A program made the position numbers and the translations under genes. Source: Fremontodendron californicum (Eukaryota > Streptophyta > Magnoliopsida > Malvales > Malvaceae). Taken from it: 64,000 nt of DNA. Under the pieces are notes generated by a model, which searched no databases, was not told where the DNA came from, and saw only the letters and a list, made by a program, of their open reading frames with translations. This document shows, one piece after another, positions 52,610 through 64,000 of this stretch. The DNA is taken from NCBI GenBank assembly GCA_030761205.1, contig JAULJL010000024.1:14931122-14995121 (forward strand), in the 5' to 3' direction. Each line of letters begins with the position of its first letter. Position 1 is the stretch's first letter.

Positions 52610-55600
52610 TGTAGACACCTAAGTTTGTCCGGACCACTAAATCAAGAATGTTTTCTTCCTAAATTGATGTTTAAAAATGCAAAAAGGCTTTTCTCATCCT
52701 GTATGTGGTACACCGAGACTTAGTCTAAGAAGGCAAGCATAAAAAGTCAAACTTGAAAAAGTCAACCTAGGAAAAGTCAACCTTAAAAAGTCAACTACTA
52801 TAAAAGTCAACCTACTTTCAAAATCAAGATTTGAAGTTCAATTGAAAAATGGTGAAAGAAGTTTGATAATCCGAGGTCTACATTGAAAGATATGGAGTTC
52901 GGAAGTTGGGTTATGGAGATTCAGTAGAAAGGAAACCCTAGTTCGGGAAATTTCGGGAAAGTGCTTAAACAATCAAATTGGTCAGAATTGAAGGTTCCAA
53001 ATGAAATATAAGCACTAACTATGGGTAATGGAGAAGCTACTTGGAAGAAAAATTGAAGGAAAAGTCAATTCGAAAGAAAATTGAGAATTAGGGTTTTTAG
53101 TGGATTTTGGTGAAATTGGAAAAAATTATAGAAATGGCCCGAGTCGGTAAGACTAAAGCCCTTAACTGATGAGGAGTGAGTAAACAAGGATAGCCCAAGG
53201 CTTAATTTGAAGAAAATCCGAGAAAAGAGCTGATTGGTAGAAAAATAGAAAAACGAGGAAATTCCCAACAGTGAGAAAAAGAAAAATCAAATCGAAAGGG
53301 AATTTGATCGTAAAAATTGGGTGTTTTCAGACCAACTCCAATTCAGTACATTACAAAGGCCCAAAAAAAGAAAATCTGAAAATCAAACTTGTTTTGAGCA
53401 AAACCGGGCTTCGGAGGCAAAAGGGCAAAATTGGAAAATTTAGGAAAAATAGCAAATGAGCTCCAAAAATTACCAAAACTTGTACATATCATTCTTAAAT
53501 TATTTCAGAGAGATTGGCAAAATAAAATATGGATCAGAGTTTGTTTGCAAAATGGCCAAATCTCGGGCCCACAATGCTGAAATTCAAAAGGATAAGTCCC
53601 GAAAAAATAGCAAATGAGCTCCAAAAATTTTGAAAATTTGCAGATCACATTCTTAAATTATTTGGAAGAGATTGGCGAAAGAAAATCTGGATTCAGAGCT
53701 CGTTTAAAAAGTGGTAAAAGTTCGGGGTACACAAAAGGGCAATTTTGGAAGAAAAAATCCAAAAAAATAGCAAATGAACTCAAAAATTTTTGAAAACTTC
53801 CAGAATTAAATTTTTTATTATTTCAGAAGTATTGAAAAAATAAAATTTGAATTTGTAGTTGTTTGATATTTATTTAGGTTCGGGGGTCAAAAAGGTCATT
53901 TTACCAAAGAAACCGAAAACGGCCTTTCTTGCAATGGAATTGGGCTGGATTTTAAGAAGGCAATTAGCCAAGCCCATGATGGAGATTGATTTTTCTGAGC
54001 CATTTCATCTAAGGGCCAAGAGAGAAGAGAAAGGTAGTTATTTTTGTGATAAAGCCTTTGAATTTGCAACACATGGACCAATGGTTGGAGATGGATGATC
54101 ATATTTATGATCCTATTTATGACACCATCTCCATGACATCATATATTTAGGGTCTGATTATTCTAATCTAATGGTGAAAATTTTACATAGAAAGCATCTT
54201 GAAGTGATAGCCATTGGATAAAAAAAATAACCACCTTACTTCTAGAAGGGGGCCATTCGGCCAAGGCTTTAGAGGGGGGCTGAGCAGTTTTTTTACAAGT
54301 TTAGAGGCTAGAAAAGATGCAGTAGCTAGGGAGAAAAGGAAAGAAAAAATAAAGGAAAAATATAGGAGAAAAAAGAAGAAGGAAAAGAAGGGTTTTGGCT
54401 TATTTCTTCTTTATTTGGAAAGCTAGAGCAAGGTAGCTATGCTCTTTCATGGTTATTTTTCATATTTTATTGACATGATCTTGCTTTTTTTATTGATAAT
54501 TTTTTTTCTTTTTTATGAAATAAACTTGTTTCTAAAGAGCTACTATTTTGTTTCTTAAAGAAAATATAAAAAAAAAAAAAGTTTTCTTCCTTCTTTTTAC
54601 AAGGGCCGAATGGTATAGTTTTATTGAGATGATTTTAATTTTGATCTTGTTCATGAGATTTGTTGTGGTAGGTTAGCTTACTTTTGTTAGGTTAGCTTGA
54701 TTTGTGGTAGGTTAGCTTGATTGTGGTAGTTTAGCAATACACCATGCCATGTGTTTGTGGAAATATCATGCTAGGTTTTATGACCATTCGGCCATGGTGT
54801 TTAGATTAACATGTTTGCATTTTTTTTTTTTTTTGTGTTTACTTGCTTAGTATGCTTCCATTTATGTTTACATATTTATACCATGTCATATGTTTGTTAT
54901 ATTGTCATTTCTATGTTCATGAGTTATGTTAATCACCATATTTGCATTATTATCATGTTTGTTACCATGTGTTTGTGTTATTTGCTAGCTAGGATTATAT
55001 CTTGTTATTTGATGACCATTCGGCCTATAGGATTCCTTTTGCTTTGTGTATGCATTTTCATTTTGTTTAGTTGATAGGTTTGCATTTCATTCCATGACAT
55101 TGTGTATTTTGATTTAGTTTTCCATATGTTTGTGTTATTTGCTAGCTAGGATTGCACTAGGTTGTTTAATGGCCATTCGGCCTTTACATGTGTTTCTTGC
55201 CTTGTGTGTGCATTTGCATTTTGTTTAGGTGCCATTGCTTTGCATTACTATGCCATGAGATTGTGTATTAGTTGCTATTTGTTCATGCACTAGTATTAGG
55301 TTTATTGGTCATTATATGTTCATGACATTTTCATGCATTCTCATGATATTTTAGGTCTAGGCCATCTTAATATTGCCATGCATATAAGGTCTAGAATCAT
55401 ATTGGTATTGCCATGCATTGCTATGCTATTTAGGTCTTAGGTCACTTTGTATTGCCATGCATTTCATGTCACTTTAGGTCTAGGTCTCATTTGCATTATT
55501 ATGCATTTCATGCATACTTAGGTTAGGATTACATTTATTGCCATGCAAGTTTGTAAGGTCTAGGCTATATTATGCATGCCATGCATTTCCCACATCATTT

Positions 55601-55765
55601 AGGTTTTAAATCATGCATTTCATGCATTCAATTGGCTATATGTTCATGCATCTCATGTCATGCCACATGATTTATGACTTAGGCCAATCAATGGCTCAAA
55701 GTCATGCTCACTCGAGCATACTTGTGGAAAATTAAAGAGTTGTCAAATTGATTATTCTACCTTTC
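52610..55765 (+). repeat. LTR D, truncated
   Basis: Begins TGTAGACACC and follows the other LTRs through the 'agtcaacttgaaaaagtc' repeats (52740-52820), 158-bp-type units (53440-53860) and a GCATG-rich stretch (55300-55640). Similarity to LTR C ends near 55765 just after 'gattattctacctttc', at a position equivalent to about 46350; the remaining 2 kb are missing. An extra AT-rich part (54100-55200) is more diverged from LTRs A-C. No gene; the 53859-54098 and 54214-54426 frames are LTR sequence. Confidence 0.82.
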
Positions 55766-57459
55766 TTACGTCTAATTTTGATTGAATCAACCCTGCCTTG
55801 ACCATCTCTACCCAAACTTTGATCATTGGCATCTTTTCCTTTCTAACATCCCTCTTCACCTTTTCAAATTCCCCCGGCATTATTGCGTTAACTTTAGCCT
55901 CCATATGATTAGGCAAAGGGTTAGCCGCAATATTAGGTCCATTCCTTGGCCCTAATTTTACAATCCCTGCGTCAATAAGGCTTTGGACCTTGCGCTTGAA
56001 AGCAGTGTAATTTTTGGTTGAGTGCCCTTGAATCCCCGCATGGTATGCACAATGAGCATTGGAATCATACTACTTGGGATATGGAGGTTTCAGGGGTTGG
56101 AGATAGACAGACGCGACAAGTTGCCCTTGTAGAAGCTTAGGGTATAACTCGCTGTAGGTGGTAGAGATAGGGTCATATTGAGGCTTTTGGTTGTTCCTCA
56201 AGGTCTTTGGTCACTTCGGTTGGTGTTCTGAGTGTTTGATGTAGTGTTTGGGGCAATGGCTATCTGAGGAGATATGCCAGTCGGGTACACTTGTTGTGGT
56301 ATGGTTGTGTAAGGAAAAGGGTTTTGAGTAAGGTTGTTCATACCTGGGTAATAAGGATTGTATTTTGGGTAAGGTGTATAGGATTCTGGAGGTGTAAAAG
56401 GGCGATTATTAAAACTGACTGTATGAGTCTACCCTTCTTTCTTCTTGGCGGGAGTTGTTTTCTTGTGGGTGACTGGTTCCCCACTTTCCATTTTTCTGCT
56501 CTTAATAGCGGTTTCAATCATCTCTTCGGATATAACCAAATCTGCAAAATTCTTAATGGCATTACCCACCAGCTTATCGTAGTATGGTGCCTTCAGAGTA
56601 TTGATAAAGAGAACTGTATTTTCTTTATCAGTCAAAGGTGGCTGCACCTAGGTAGCCATATCTCTCCATTTTTGCGCATACTGCTTAAAGCTTTCAGTAG
56701 CTTTCTTCTCCATATTTTGTAAGGATAGTCTGTCGGGTACCATATCAGACACGTGTTTGTAGTGTTCCAAAAAGGCCCTAGCCAAGTCTGTCCAGGAGCG
56801 GATCTTGCTTCGAGTAAGCTGATTATACCACCGAGTTGCAGACCCAGTAAGTCTATCTTGAAAATAATGGATAAGCAATTTCTCATCACTATCATGCCCA
56901 GTGATCTTCTGGCAATACATTGTCAAGTGCATGGAAGGATTAGTGGTCCCATCATATTTCTTGAAATCTGGCGTTCTGAATTTAGGTGGAATCAGCCTTT
57001 CCTCTAATAACTGATATTTCTTTTGTGACTCAGCCAGCTCAACTTTTTTCAGTTCTGCCATTTTTATCTTTTCTTGCTCATCCACATCTGGGACCTTGAT
57101 AGGATTTGCTAGGATAGCTCCAAGATTTACCCCAACCGGCATCTATTTCTGTGCCCCTGTGTTGGGTTGAACATATACGAAAGGCATTGCAGCTGCCGAT
57201 GGTAAAGTTTTTGTATTCTGTGAGGATTGGCCGTTTGTTAGTACAACTTCTTGCTGACCCTCTTTACCCTCTTGGCTTCCTGATTCTATTCCTAAGGATG
57301 AATTTTCCGTGTGTCTCTTTCCTTTAAATGCGGCGGACGCCAGCCTCATCAACTTATTCATCTAATCTCTTGATGTGCCTAAGATTTGGCCAATTGCTCC
57401 CTTAACTCATCCTGTACCTTTTCCATTCTCTCTATCCGGGCAGCCTGTTCACTCTCCAT
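55766..57459 (-). pseudogene. Gag of Ogre copy E (C-terminus missing)
   Basis: Start ATG at 57457-57459 (MESEQAARIERMEK). Open pieces at 57143-57361, 56648-57142 and 56429-56647. The capsid domain is clear: PPKFRTPDFKKYDGTTNP, HYFQDRLTGSATRWYNQLTR, FLEHYKHVSDMVPDRL, FKQYAQKWRDMAT then VQPPLTDKENTVLFINTL. A stop splits it near 56648 and others occur near 57143 and 57370. Downstream is the Pro/Tyr-rich part (about 56240-56420), uninterrupted by AthLOG, so it shows the empty insertion site. The frame is lost at 55766 where the element is joined to LTR D in opposite orientation. Confidence 0.87.
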
Positions 57460-57794
57460 GATTCTGGCTTGCGATCGAGTATTATACTGATGCGGGGTAC
57501 TTCTCTCTGGGTGTTTCGATGGACGCCCAATTTTTATACCTTAGTGTAAATACCACGGATTAGAATTTCATGACACATTATTCCTTTTTTATTAAATTTA
57601 TGGAAGAATGAATGAATAAAAGATTTAATGAATCACCAAACAAATAATTTAAATGAACGAATGAATAAATGAATGAATGAATGTTTCTATGATTATGTGG
57701 TATGAAATGATGAAACTAACGGTATTTGCCTTAAGATCAAATTCCAACACAAAGGTTTTTCATTAATTTATAGAAACTTTTTACAAATCATTAC
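57460..57794 (-). other. Spacer between gag and ORF1 of copy E
   Basis: No gene. Contains AATGAATG runs (about 57600-57690) and the 'taacggtatttgccttaag' block shared with 1-120 of this window. Confidence 0.65.
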
Positions 57795-59948
57795 TTAATC
57801 TCGAGTTACATAGAAATATTTGATATGCTCGTACTGGTCATGAGATTCCTCTAGGAAGTTCAACAAATGCTGCCCATGTTCCCCTATTGCATTGACATCC
57901 CGTCTCAAAGTCTTCACTTTCTCCACCATCTCTCTTGCCTTAGCCACAACTTTGCGGATCTGCCTAGTCAGGTGGTCTATATATTGTTGTCTCCCAAAGT
58001 TTCTATCTTCCACCTCATACTGGCATCTATGGCTAAATAATTTGCCTGGCTCCACCCGGTCTTTCTCGCCCTGTATTCTCGAATAATGGTAGTGATGTCA
58101 GCCTTCTGGACTTGCAACTAGAGTAGCCTCTAGGGTTTGAATGGTCGCATAGAGCATCTGATTCTCCTTGCGCATAATGGATGTCCTTTCCCTTTCATTC
58201 CCTAACCGGGCCTTCAGCTATTCGTTCTCTTGCAAGCACCTCTCTAATTTTGCTGACATCAATGAGCATGCATCACCCCACTTCTGCCACTCACGAGAAA
58301 ATTGGGACTCTTTTTCTTTGCCTTCCTTAGCGTTACCCTTCCAAAAGTCCAATTCTTTCTGAAGCTTCTCTATCTCTTTCTCATGTACACCAAGAGACCT
58401 GGTAGTTCTAGTAAATTTTCCCTTGGTCCTTAAATTCTTATTCTCTTGATGCAAATCTTTCAGATCAGAGTGTGTCGTATCATGCTCTCTGGCCACTTTT
58501 TGTGCCTTGACCTCTTGAATATTAAGTTTGGTATTCAAATCCTCGACTTCCTCTTGAAGCTTATCACATTCACACTTCAGTTTCCCTTTGTCCTCTTCTA
58601 ACTCTTGCCTGACAATCCCCACTTATGATGGCACTACTGCTTCCGGGTGAAGCATTATCGGATGAACAGAGGCATCTTCGGCACGAAGCACAATGTCACG
58701 GACCCTCCTAGCTCTCCACACCTGATATGCTGGGGTAGCGTTGTCAATATATCTACCCACTTGTGACCGGTATAACTTCTTCTATGCCTTGATAACTTCA
58801 CATATTTTACCCATATATCCAGACTCACCATATGAAAACTCCATCGAAGTAAGCTCATGAGTCATTGGGATAAACTGTTCGGACCCATATTGACTCTGTA
58901 CTAGTAATGGCACAAAGCTAACGCTCCCCAAATTCCCAACAGCGGAACCCATAATTTCTCACCACAACGGTACAAGATCGACCTAAGTGGCATCCACGAA
59001 GCCCTCCAAGTTATACCCTCTCTGGCTAAGCGACAGAGAGCCATGATCCATTGCTTCTTATCCCCTTTCTTCGACCATTTTTCCTTGCTGAATTCTCTAA
59101 GGGGACTACAAATCTTCATGTAAGGGCGAAGTTTTCCACCATCATCACCCCAAAAGTGACTTTAAATCTAGACATACAGAAGCTGTACACAACCCTCAAA
59201 ATATCCCTCACCTCTTCTTCAATAATAACTGAGTGACCTAATCGTTTCAGCAAGAATGGCAGGGGAAGGGTCAATTTGTTTGTCCAAACGATCAAAGAAG
59301 TCTACGGCTACTTCGATATAACCTTCTACCTTCAGGAATAAGACCAAACCATAGACTGCCAAGGCAAAGATATCCACAATACGATCATCACCCGAGTTAT
59401 TCTTGATATAGTTTCGCAAAAATACCCAAGGAATGCAGTCGCTCGAACCCTTTTTCTTTATGTGTGGAGAATCAATCGAGAACTCTATACCCATCACTTT
59501 GGAAAGCTTCTTCTGATAGCTCGATGTTTTCTGCTCTTTCCAATAGATTTTATCCGGATTTGCTGACTCAACACGGGGTAAGATAGAATATTCCTCGATG
59601 GTGGGCACCATATCTTCCTGATTAAAAGTGAAGCATTGGTACGAAGGATCCCAAAACTGACTATTGCCTTGACCAACTGCTTGTCTATCTTGATCGGAAG
59701 GAGTAGCGTTGTGTCGCCATATTTTCCGATGAACTCATCTTTCCTCACAACTCCCCACTTTCTCCAAATCTCTTCTCACTCTGCTAAATTATTCTGAACA
59801 AAATCTAAAAAACTAACTTGGGAAGTGTAGACACAAAACCAGTGGCCAAACAATCTCCATCGTCACCCTGATTTTTCTCGGACTCAGTTCTGACCTCTTG
59901 ATATGTCTTGCTAACAACTGATACCGATAGAAGGTCTTAGCGCTCCAT
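57795..59948 (-). pseudogene. ORF1 of Ogre copy E (DUF7745-like, coiled-coil tail)
   Basis: The most complete ORF1 here, start ATG at 59946-59948. Pieces: 59219-59611 (VPTIEEYSILPRVESANPDK, then FALAVYGLVLF, VDFFDRLDKQIDPSPAILAE), 58901-59119 (WRASWMPLRSILYRCGEKLW, VPLLGIWG), 58655-58858, 58218-58622 (long coiled coil, QELEEDKGKLKCECDKLQEE) and 57795-58055 (IRKVVAKAREMVEKVKTL). These follow the order expected of DUF7745 ORF1 proteins of Ogre elements, followed by a long coiled coil. Several frameshifts and stops (e.g. the codon after MER) make it inactive. Function in the family is unknown. Confidence 0.82.
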
Positions 59949-60775
59949 GACAAGAATGAAACCTCCTCGGTTGGCACTCGACTTAAGGCAAATACCCCTA
60001 AATGATCATGATGCATGAAATGAAAACAAAAACAAAACAAAAAATGCAAGTCAGTACGGGAATAAAAACATCATAATATCGTAATAAAATAAATAGTAAA
60101 AGGTGAGAAATGTTCCTCCAAGTGTTCCTAACCTCGAGATATCTAACAAAAATCCGGCATGGCCCCAAATTGCTCCTCACTGTCGCCGGTGAAGGCTAGT
60201 AAGGAACCCCGATCAAAATGGGTTCAATTTGTTAGAGTACATTTCCCAAGCTTATGCGGAGGTTATCACCTCACGGAGTGTAGATAGTCTGATACTTCGT
60301 AAGTGTTTTGCTAGCTTATGCGGAGGTTATCACCTCAGGAAGTGTAGGTACTTTACTCCCACCTAAAAGGACGGAACCCGGGTATAAGGGCTCATGGTAT
60401 TCAAATGCAAGTATAGTGTGTGAGGAGGAATAAGCAAATCTTTCACCACCTATTCTACAACCCTTATCCTAAATACCCCAACAATTTATTAAAACAAGAT
60501 TAAACAATGTGAAGCATTAATCAATCAAAGAGTAATGATAATATACAACAGTTAAATAAACGGAGAACAATAATAATATGCATGTACATGAGGATGAACA
60601 TATTTAAAAACATTTTATTATTTTTTGTAAATCCTCCTTATTTTATAGAAAATGGGAATTATAATTAAATACCAATTAGAACCGACAAAACTGAGACTTT
60701 CGATAACACACAACTAATTTTAGGCTTGACTCTCTAAGTGTGCCCAGCGTGACTTTCGATAACACACAACCAAGC
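59949..60775 (-). other. 5' leader and damaged primer site of copy E
   Basis: Leader with the duplicated hairpin motif (60251-60280 and 60311-60343: GAGGT-TATC-ACCTC). Near the LTR, 'gactttcgataacacacaac' occurs at 60693-60712 and again at 60751-60770, the second copy lying between the tRNA-Arg-like site and the LTR edge, so the primer site no longer sits next to the LTR. Confidence 0.7.
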
Positions 60776-63530
60776 TGTCGCAACTCGGAGATCTCGCAAC
60801 CTGTTAAGCGTGACATTGGAGGAAAGAGAGGAAAAGACGACTTAATTCCTCTTAAAAAAAAAATTTTTTTTTGAGGGTTTGAAAACGACCTCGAAAAAAG
60901 AAATGGAGTCGCCACAAATTTTTTGGCTAGGTGTGATTGGTCACCTATTAAAATCGGTTTTAATAAAACATTTTAAAATTAATTAAAACATTTTAAGAAA
61001 ACCAATTTCGAGGTTTGCGCTTTAATCCAGAGAAAAACATAGGCGGGTTCGGGAGTCGGTTACGTGTGGAGAAGGATTAGCACCCCCACAATGCTCGTAT
61101 AAAATGGTACCTTATTAGTCATGTGTTATCTCGAGTCTCGAAGAAAGTCAGTTTTAGATTTGGTATTTAAAAATAATTCCCTAAAAAATGGTCATATTAA
61201 TTTGAGGATGATTCGAAATTTATTATTGCAAAAATTTTCTATATTCCCCGACAAACCGGCAAAATATAGAATTTTTATTGTTTTGAAAATCTCTGCATCA
61301 TCTTATTTTTATAAGGGTATTCCTTAGTTAATAATAATTGATGAAGACTCCACGGCAACCCGGAGGAGGATCCATGAATTATATTAACTCGAGGATATTG
61401 CCTTATTTATTACAAATCATTGTTATTTTTTCATGCATTTTAAATTATAAAAAAAAAATGGTCATGAATATGCAAATCAATATTAAGATACAAATGTAAT
61501 TTAAACAACATGTACAATTATCATGGCATGGCAAAAGGATTAATGACATGGCATGCTTGACATGTCAAAATCTAAATGACATGGCCAAAAGAATGAATGA
61601 CATGGCATGCTTAACATAGCAAAATCTTAATGATATGGTAAAAGAATTAATGACATGGCATATGAATTAATGACATGGCAAATCCTATTATGACATGGCA
61701 AAAGAATGAATGGCATGCATGCTAGACATGGAAAAATCTAAATGACATGGCCAAAAGAATTAATGACATGGCATGTTTGACATGGCAAAATCTAAATGAC
61801 ATGGCCAAAAGAATTAATGATATGGCATATGAATTAAACAGTCAATCATAAAAATGACATCATCATAGAATATTCACAATCATATCATGATTAAGATAGC
61901 AAAATATATAAAAAAATCATAAAATGACTTCATCATGGAATATTCATGGACATGGAATTTGCATGATTAAGATGGCAAATATAGATATCATGAAATATGC
62001 TCACATCATTATTTTGAAATTCTTTTCATGAATTCTCTTTTTCGATGGAATTATATAAATGGAACATGTCGAAAAAATATTACCACACTCCCCGGCAAAG
62101 TTTGAAAATAATTCTTTCATATGACATTCACATAATTCCGAATAAAAACAAAATCCATGCCTTGCGATTTCATTACCACGTGCGTTGAATAATTTCCTAA
62201 CCTTCCCGGCAAACACAGAAAAGATTAGAAACTAATTCTCGCCAAATGTTTAGGAAACCGAAAATCACGTTTTTATGCCAAATTAAATAAAAACATTTTC
62301 AAATATGTTATGCATGAAGATGTATTTCTCTCTTGAAGTAAGGACATCCGTACACCTAAAAAAAGTATCTGATTACCTTTGAAAGAAACTTAAATTGGAT
62401 TTTTAAACCAAATGATTTTGGGCTTAGATTAAGGAAAATGCAATTTTTGGATAAAATAAAACACCTATGGCTTAATGGCCCCTAAAGAAGCTCTAATTTC
62501 CTATTTTTTAAAAGCCCGGGTTAACTACCCATGACCCGATCTTGGTAAAACCAATTTTTATTCTTGAACTAACATGAAAAAAACCCAAAATAATAGCTAC
62601 ATGATTTTGGTCAGCCCTCCCCTCTTGTGAAAAATTCAGATTTTTGCTAGCTTTAAAAAGGCTTGTTTGGACTCCTAAAAACCGATTTTGCAAAGATATT
62701 TTTTAGACCTTTGCAAAAAATTCAAAGAAATCTGTAAAAATCAGTTTAGACTCAGAAAATGATGAACTAAATGAGGTTAAATAAGTTTTTAATTCGGACT
62801 AAAAATTCCTAGGCCAAAGTTGCCTTAAAGACAGAACAGTAAACTAAAATCTATTTTACCGAAAACTATTTTTCAACCCTTTGATAAAGAAAATTCTAAA
62901 AATTCTACAAAAAATAACAGAGACTCCTCTAAGGGTCTACCAAATGAGGTTAAAAAACATTTTTATTTTGACAAAATATATATGGTTAAAATATTGCCCA
63001 AAATCAGAAAATCCAACTTACAAACCATTATTTTTCCAACTAGTTTGCACAAGAGACTTTGGCCATAGACCATTGATTGGTCTTAGCCAAAAATCAAGTT
63101 GAAAATGATGTGAATGCATGATTTTTAAAAAAGACAAACATATGAAGATGATCAAGCATGAGCTAAAAAATATAAACAAGCAAAGAAAATGAAGATTGGC
63201 TCAATGGTTGGTTTCTTGGACATAGTCTCACCTAACCAAAATCACTTGAAAAGAATCAAGATCCTCAAGCTTCTCAAACCCTTTTTATTTTTTTAGAAAA
63301 CAAAAGAGAAAGTCTATCCTACCACAATAGTGAAACCCACATCTAACATGCAAGCAAGAAAATCAAGAAAAAGACAAGCACAATAAAACTTCCAAGGATT
63401 CGGCCAAAGTGAAAAAATATGTGGGAAAAGATTTTGCAAGCTTTATTCTTTTGTAGAGAATAAAAAGAAAGGGAAAAACCTTAAGAAATTTATTTTGAAA
63501 CCATTTTATTCAAACAAAGAAAGTTAACAA
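60776..63530 (-). repeat. 5' LTR of copy E, interrupted at 63531
   Basis: Begins TGTCGCAACT on the plus strand and follows the Ogre LTR layout: 'gagtcgccacaaa' (60906), 'ggttacgtgtggagaagg' (61055), a tandem region of GACATGGCA units (61500-61860) and 'ggccatagaccattgattgg' (63060). More diverged than LTRs A-C. It stops at 63530, where a new LTR-like sequence starts, with the rest outside the window. No genes seen. Confidence 0.82.
61500..61860 (-). repeat. GACATGGCA-type tandem region in LTR E
   Basis: Irregular units of about 35-40 bp with 'aatgacatggcatgcttgac' and 'atggcaaaatctaaatgaca', in the LTR position occupied by the 38-bp array in LTRs A-C. Confidence 0.75.
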
Positions 63531-64000
63531 TGTTGGTATATGCCCTATAAACAATCGGTTTGGTTAGGCATAAACTGCCAATAATGCAAACACATCACTA
63601 TATCTTAGTGATACAAGGTTTTCCTTCGTGTTAGTACAATGATAAGGAGTTATTAAGTACTAATCGGATGAAGCTCATGGAACATAATGACCTTGCAAAG
63701 GAATTATTTATAATTGTGAGATCCTTATGCATCAAAGACTGTTCCTACAACGGTTTATGGTCATCGTATTGCCAAGAAGAGGCATTGGCAATGCTCAAAG
63801 ACTAGTACATGTTAAGCCTACTTACTTAGTAAGCAACCGATCTCATGTGTTGAAGTATAAGGGATACTTTAGGATAACATGTAGGTGCTTGTCTGTTGAG
63901 CAAGTTCACTGAACATGGCCCGCTGTGAGAACTCCATTTGGTACTGTCACTCAAGTGTCTATGGAAACGTTCTCACGTGTCAGTCGTGTAAGTAGTCCTC
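63531..64000 (+). mobile_element. Probable start of a Ty1/copia-type LTR
   Basis: At 63531 the Ogre LTR is broken by TGTTGGTATATGCCCTATAA, which resembles the TGTTGGAATATGCCC opening of several plant copia LTRs (Angela/Tork group). The following 470 bases have no similarity to anything else in the window and run off its end, so the other end, the TSD and the orientation of the element cannot be checked. Confidence 0.5.

Noticed and set aside
53859..54426. Two plus-strand frames with basic or Met-rich peptides
   Set aside because: Part of LTR D; equivalent DNA in LTRs A and B is non-coding and does not keep the frames.

Overview
The window is plant nuclear DNA, most likely from a dicot, and it consists almost entirely of nested LTR retrotransposons. 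I see no ordinary host gene locus. The reasons are: several Ty3/gypsy copies of the Ogre/Tat type (about 5 kb LTRs, an extra ORF1 before gag, a G-patch segment after the protease, two RNase H segments, a tRNA-Arg-like primer site); two Athila-like elements with tRNA-Asp primer sites; 5-bp target site duplications (TSDs); and AT-rich, stop-ridden spacers. All calls rest on reading the sequence and on knowledge of the families; no database search was possible.

Layout. (1) 1-323 and 39399-41403: an old Ogre copy (X, minus strand), of which only ORF1 and part of the leader remain. (2) 329-39398: one complete Ogre insertion (Ogre-A, minus strand) inside ORF1 of X, flanked by AGGGA. Its 5' LTR is 34302-39398 and its 3' LTR is 329-11351. 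Between them, in minus-strand order, lie the primer site, leader, ORF1, gag, protease, G-patch, RT/RNase H, second RNase H, integrase, a 2.7-kb repeat-rich 3' UTR and the polypurine tract. The coding part carries stops and frameshifts. (3) Two younger elements sit inside Ogre-A. TR-1 (419-6414, TSD CTTAA) lies in the 3' LTR and is a small non-autonomous element with a partial gag. AthLOG (20265-30102, TSD AGGAG) lies in gag. (4) 41404-48374 and 48375-55765: plus-strand 3' halves of two more Ogre-type copies (C and D), with tandem-repeat 3' UTRs and shortened or truncated LTRs. (5) 55766-63530: the 5' half of another minus-strand Ogre copy (E): partial gag, ORF1, leader and LTR, the LTR being cut at 63531 by what looks like a copia-type LTR running off the window.

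The most notable object is AthLOG. It has two 1502-bp LTRs that differ at about 15 positions. It keeps a 927-codon open frame in which Gag and protease are joined in frame to the C-terminal end of integrase, with RT, RNase H and the integrase core missing. Downstream, in the same sense, a roughly 2-kb block bounded by A-tracts (element strand) carries an intronless LOG-family gene (cytokinin-activating phosphoribohydrolase), broken only by a one-base frameshift, and an intact 178-codon Cys-rich ORF that I do not recognise. This looks like host-gene capture by a non-autonomous retrotransposon.

Other patterns of interest are tandem repeats in the Ogre 3' UTRs whose units can each form two short hairpins with compensating changes, duplicated hairpins in the Ogre leader near the primer site, and a 3' UTR module shared by two elements with unrelated LTRs.
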